A stretch of 64,000 nt of DNA from Sphingomonas sp. (lineage in GTDB: Bacteria > Pseudomonadota > Alphaproteobacteria > Sphingomonadales > Sphingomonadaceae), in NCBI RefSeq assembly GCF_017745215.1, contig NZ_JAGHZV010000023.1, positions 1-64,000 of the forward strand, in the 5' to 3' direction. Under the pieces are notes generated by a model. The model made no database searches and was not told the origin of the DNA. It saw only the letters and a list, made by a program, of their open reading frames with translations. How positions within the stretch are numbered: the first letter of the stretch is position 1; each line of letters starts with the position of its first letter. Below, piece after piece: positions 61,148-64,000 of the stretch. The position numbers and the translations under genes were made by a program.

Positions 61148-63622
61148 CTATTTCCCGCCCCGCCGCTCCTTCAGCAGCGCTTCCGCCGCCTGGACCAGCT
61201 CGATGTAGCTCGGCCCCAGGTTGATGACATACTCGTTCTCGCCCCAGAAGAACGGCCAGACTTCGCTGTTCTCGGGGAAGTCGGGCTTGAGGATCAGCAC
61301 GCCGGGGACCACGCCGCCGGCGATGAAGCTGAAGTCCGCCCGGTTCGAGCCATAGGCGACTTCCTTCGACACCGTGCCCACGCCCGAGACGAACGACACG
61401 TCCGATCCCGGATGCGTGCCGTGGAGATAGTCGAGCGCGCGGAACACGCCCGATCCGTCGGTCAGCTCGGGGAAGGCGCGGTGGATCGCATAGTCGGTGA
61501 GCCCCGCGCCGACGACCGCGCCATTGCCCGCCCAGCCGCCCTCGGTGACCGGCACGCCATAGGGATTGTCGCCCTGGCGCGCCTTCGCTTGCGCGAGATA
61601 GGCCTCGGCCGCCGTGCGCACCTTGTCGCGATAGGCCTTTGGCATGAACGGGATCGCCTTGAGCGCGACCTCGGCCTGGAAGGGGAAGAACTTCGCGAAT
61701 CCCGGCCACAGCGTCTCCACCGCCGCGGCGTACTTCCGGTCCTTCGTCGTCGCCAGCAGCTCGACCGCGGCCGTGAACTGCTCGGTCTCGAGCGGTCCGC
61801 CGGTGGTGTTGCCGTGGCGGAACAGGTCGGGGGCGTGCGTCTGTTCCTCGGCCCAGACGCGCGTGGCGATGCCGAGAGCCTTGTCGGCGAGGTCGTCGCG
61901 ATAGCCGCGGAGCGCGCGGCTCGCGGCGGCGAGCGCGGCGATCGAGCCATAGTTGAGCGCCGAGGACTTGCTGGTGAAGGCCCAGCGGTCGTCGTCGGTG
62001 CCGGGCACGCCGTCGGTCTTGGAGGCGGCGTCGCCGAGGTGGGTGTATTGCGCGACGTCGGGCTCGACGATGCCGTGGATCGCATGGCCGACCGCGTCGA
62101 ACTGCGCGATCAGCTGGAGCGAACCATGGACGATCTGCTGCTGGACGTCCGGCGTGCCGTCGGGGACGTGGAGCTCGACGTGGCGGAGCTTCTCGTCGAT
62201 CCAGGTCTGGTCGCGCTTGACGCCGTACACCTCCCACAGGTCGACCAGCGTGCGCACCACGGCATATTGGGTCTGGGTGCGGATGTCGAAGTCGCCCGCG
62301 TCGAGCCAGCCGCCGACGTTGAGCCCGGGGATATGCTCGCCGGGCTGGTAGGGCGTGTCGGTGGTCGGCCCCTGGGCATAGAGGTCGATGTGCTCATGGT
62401 TGACCGGCGCCTGCTTGGCGTCGTCGCGATGCGCGTCGCCGTGCCAGACGCGATAGGCTTCGTTGACCGTCACATGGTCCATCGCGACGGGGATGTAGAC
62501 GTCGTTGGTCGCGTGCCAGGCCGTCGAATAGACGTCGGGCGCGATGCGGAAGGGGGCGGTGGTCGTGCCCGCGTAGCTCAGCTGGTAGAGGCCGGGCGCG
62601 CGGACCTGGCTGAAGTCGAAGCTCGCATAGCGGTAGCGCAGGTAGCTGCCCCAGGGCTCGGCCGCCCCCGACCCGGCCACGGTGCTGGTGCCATCGGCGT
62701 TGATCCGCGACAGCGTGACCGTGCCGGGCGCGGGGGCCCTGGCGTCGAGCTCGATCACCGCGCGCTTCGCCTGCTCGGGGGCATAGCCGAGCTGCGAATG
62801 GCCGATCACCGGCTTGCGGACATAGTCGGCGACGCTGTTGGGCGTGATCGTCCATTCGAGCACGCGCCCGGTCTTGTTCGCCGGCAGCAGCCCGCGCAGC
62901 ACGAACCAGCCGTTCTGCGCCATGTCGCGCCCGTCGTAGAGGCCGAGCGTGCCGGTGGCCGACGCGATCGTCACGCGCCGCGCCGGATCCTCGGGCGCGA
63001 GCACGAAGCGGGTGCCGCTCGCGAAGGGCAGGGGCTCGGCGCCCGGCCCGACGTCGCGCCCGCTCGCGGCATTGCGCTCGCCGCCGGCGACCATGTCCGA
63101 GGCGGGGTGGAGCGGAAAGGTCCCCCCGGTGCCGTCGGCGAGGTAGCTGTGGTGGAAATAGGCGGCAGGCAGGAACTCGAGGTTGAACCCGGCCTTGCCG
63201 GCGAGGGCCGCCGGCAGCGGCTTGTCGAGGTTCACCGAGACCACCACCGATCCGCCCTGGCGCTCGGCCCGGATGCGGTACTGGAAGCCCAGGTCCTTAT
63301 ACTCGAGCCGCACGTCGATCGTGCCGGCCTTGGCGTCGACCTCGCGCTTCACCATCGCGCCGATCGGATCCCATTGGCCCGGCGTCGGCGAGAGGCGGAC
63401 ATCGCCGTTGGTGGCGAGGCGGAGGTCCTGGAGGATCAGCTCGACGCCGCTGATCTTGGCGTCGGCGAAGAGGCCATCGTACCAGTTGGAAAACACCAGC
63501 ACGTCGGCGCCGGGGGCATGGTAGACGCCCTTGTCGCCGAGCTCGAGATCCTGCGCCAGCGCGGGCGCGGCTCCCATCAGCAGTGCCGTCGAAACCAGCC
63601 AGCGCAACGCCTTCACTCGCAT
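61148..63622 (-). CDS. Exported GH9-family glycoside hydrolase
   Basis: 824 residues from ATG 63622, with GGGAGAGGG upstream and a Sec signal (LRWLVSTALLMGAAPALAQ). An N-terminal beta-rich part and an Ig-like CelD-N module (around residue 290, IGHSQLGYAPEQAKRAVIEL) precede the GH9 barrel. The barrel shows the catalytic-base segment GGWLDAGDFDIRTQ near residue 415 and VSGVGTVSKEVAYGSNRADF with ENEYVINLG near the end. Acts on beta-1,4-glucans or related sugars; exact substrate unknown. Divergent from the MFS gene. Confidence 0.9.
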   Translation of the reverse strand: MRVKALRWLVSTALLMGAAPALAQDLELGDKGVYHAPGADVLVFSNWYDGLFADAKISGVELILQDLRLATNGDVRLSPTPGQWDPIGAMVKREVDAKAGTIDVRLEYKDLGFQYRIRAERQGGSVVVSVNLDKPLPAALAGKAGFNLEFLPAAYFHHSYLADGTGGTFPLHPASDMVAGGERNAASGRDVGPGAEPLPFASGTRFVLAPEDPARRVTIASATGTLGLYDGRDMAQNGWFVLRGLLPANKTGRVLEWTITPNSVADYVRKPVIGHSQLGYAPEQAKRAVIELDARAPAPGTVTLSRINADGTSTVAGSGAAEPWGSYLRYRYASFDFSQVRAPGLYQLSYAGTTTAPFRIAPDVYSTAWHATNDVYIPVAMDHVTVNEAYRVWHGDAHRDDAKQAPVNHEHIDLYAQGPTTDTPYQPGEHIPGLNVGGWLDAGDFDIRTQTQYAVVRTLVDLWEVYGVKRDQTWIDEKLRHVELHVPDGTPDVQQQIVHGSLQLIAQFDAVGHAIHGIVEPDVAQYTHLGDAASKTDGVPGTDDDRWAFTSKSSALNYGSIAALAAASRALRGYRDDLADKALGIATRVWAEEQTHAPDLFRHGNTTGGPLETEQFTAAVELLATTKDRKYAAAVETLWPGFAKFFPFQAEVALKAIPFMPKAYRDKVRTAAEAYLAQAKARQGDNPYGVPVTEGGWAGNGAVVGAGLTDYAIHRAFPELTDGSGVFRALDYLHGTHPGSDVSFVSGVGTVSKEVAYGSNRADFSFIAGGVVPGVLILKPDFPENSEVWPFFWGENEYVINLGPSYIELVQAAEALLKERRGGK

Positions 63623-63732
63623 ATCCCTCTCCCGAATCACGCCTTGCCAGCGCCGATGTGAGCGCTACCATAAGCGCGTCCATAGGCAAGAATGCTCCGG
63701 GGGAAGGGGAGCGCGGGCAGGGAGAGCCGCGC

Positions 63733-64000
63733 GTGCAACTTTCGAATACCTTGAGCGACCGCCAGGCGGTCTGGGCCTTTGCGCTGGGCTGCGCGGCGGT
63801 CACCGCGGGGGTGCTGATGCATATCCCCATGTTCCTGATGGGCCGCGAGATGCATTTCATGCTCTACGGCATGCCGATCGGCTGGGACATGATCGCGGGC
63901 ATGGGGCTGATCGTCGCGGGCTGCCTCGTCGCCGCATGGGGCCTGCTCCCGCGCGACGTCGCCGCGCAGCGCGCCGCCGCGGCGAGCATCGAGATCGCCG
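63733..64000 (+). CDS. MFS transporter, N-terminal part (truncated by window end)
   Basis: Starts GTG 63733, with GGGAGAG upstream, and runs off the window. The visible 89 residues give two membrane helices (AVWAFALGCAAVTAGVLMHI and MIAGMGLIVAGCLVAAWGLL) around a His/Met-rich loop (FLMGREMHFMLYGMPIG), matching the start of sphingomonad MFS transporters often found beside glycosidase genes. Shares a promoter region with the divergent GH9 gene, suggesting uptake of its product. Confidence 0.7.
   Translation, partial: MQLSNTLSDRQAVWAFALGCAAVTAGVLMHIPMFLMGREMHFMLYGMPIGWDMIAGMGLIVAGCLVAAWGLLPRDVAAQRAAAASIEIA

Overview
The window looks like a chromosomal segment of a high-GC alphaproteobacterium, most likely a sphingomonad (Sphingomonas or a near relative). 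The pointers are C4-pathway 5-aminolevulinate synthase (hemA), a MucR/Ros regulator, a PEPxxWA-type C-terminal sorting signal, betaine-lipid genes btaA/btaB, and a long minus-strand core block (nfu, RutE-like reductase, tsaB, rimI, mucR, fur, plsC, miaB, phoH, ybeY, corC, lnt, metK, trmB). I recall this block as a recurring sphingomonad arrangement. No rRNA, tRNA, CRISPR array, prophage or intact insertion sequence is visible. Strain or species cannot be fixed from the sequence alone.

Layout. 0.4-8 kb: a small Sel1 protein, topA, a prolyl-4-hydroxylase-like enzyme, dprA-plsY, a membrane-anchored LuxR-HTH/EF-hand protein and murI. 8-14.7 kb: hemA, hypothetical genes, a Uma2 nuclease, and a minus-strand btaA-btaB-GH47 mannosidase set with overlapping reading frames. 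14.7-19.1 kb: rpiB-glyA, nrdR-trmJ and rpsD, all on the plus strand, closed by a clear terminator. 19.1-24.3 kb: a CE15-like esterase, an M28 peptidase and the agmatine-to-putrescine pair aguA-aguB. 24.4-34 kb: a sulfotransferase and FkbM methyltransferase, nrdA (with NrdR boxes upstream), small membrane proteins, chrA, a BioF2-like acyltransferase, and a DUF4242 protein followed by a GlxA-type regulator. 34-53 kb: the conserved minus-strand block, interrupted by accessory genes: two EAL proteins, a PQQ-type sugar dehydrogenase, NTF2-like and VOC proteins, a lipoprotein and a sorting-signal protein. 53-64 kb: an M16 peptidase, an LpxO-like hydroxylase, a fatty-acyl-CoA ligase, gamma-glutamyltransferase, a GH9 glycosidase, and the start of a divergent MFS transporter that runs off the window.

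How the genes connect. Envelope chemistry recurs: plsY, plsC, lnt, btaAB, murI and an LpxO-like enzyme. Ribonucleotide reduction is linked within the window: nrdR lies at 16.7 kb, and a tandem NrdR-box-like site lies about 165-215 bp upstream of the nrdA start. GH9 with MFS, CE15 and GH47 suggest use of plant or microbial polysaccharides, although the three loci are scattered.

The most unusual non-coding feature is a 271-bp nested palindrome (34780-35050): a 29-bp outer stem enclosing two perfect inner stems of 21 and 18 bp. The window also carries six long and two short copies of one palindromic intergenic repeat, two copies of a second hairpin, and two arrays of stacked hairpins. One copy of the main repeat carries a paired base change in both arms. 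The candidates most worth following up are the btaAB-GH47 coupling, the HTH-membrane-EF-hand protein and the nested palindrome.
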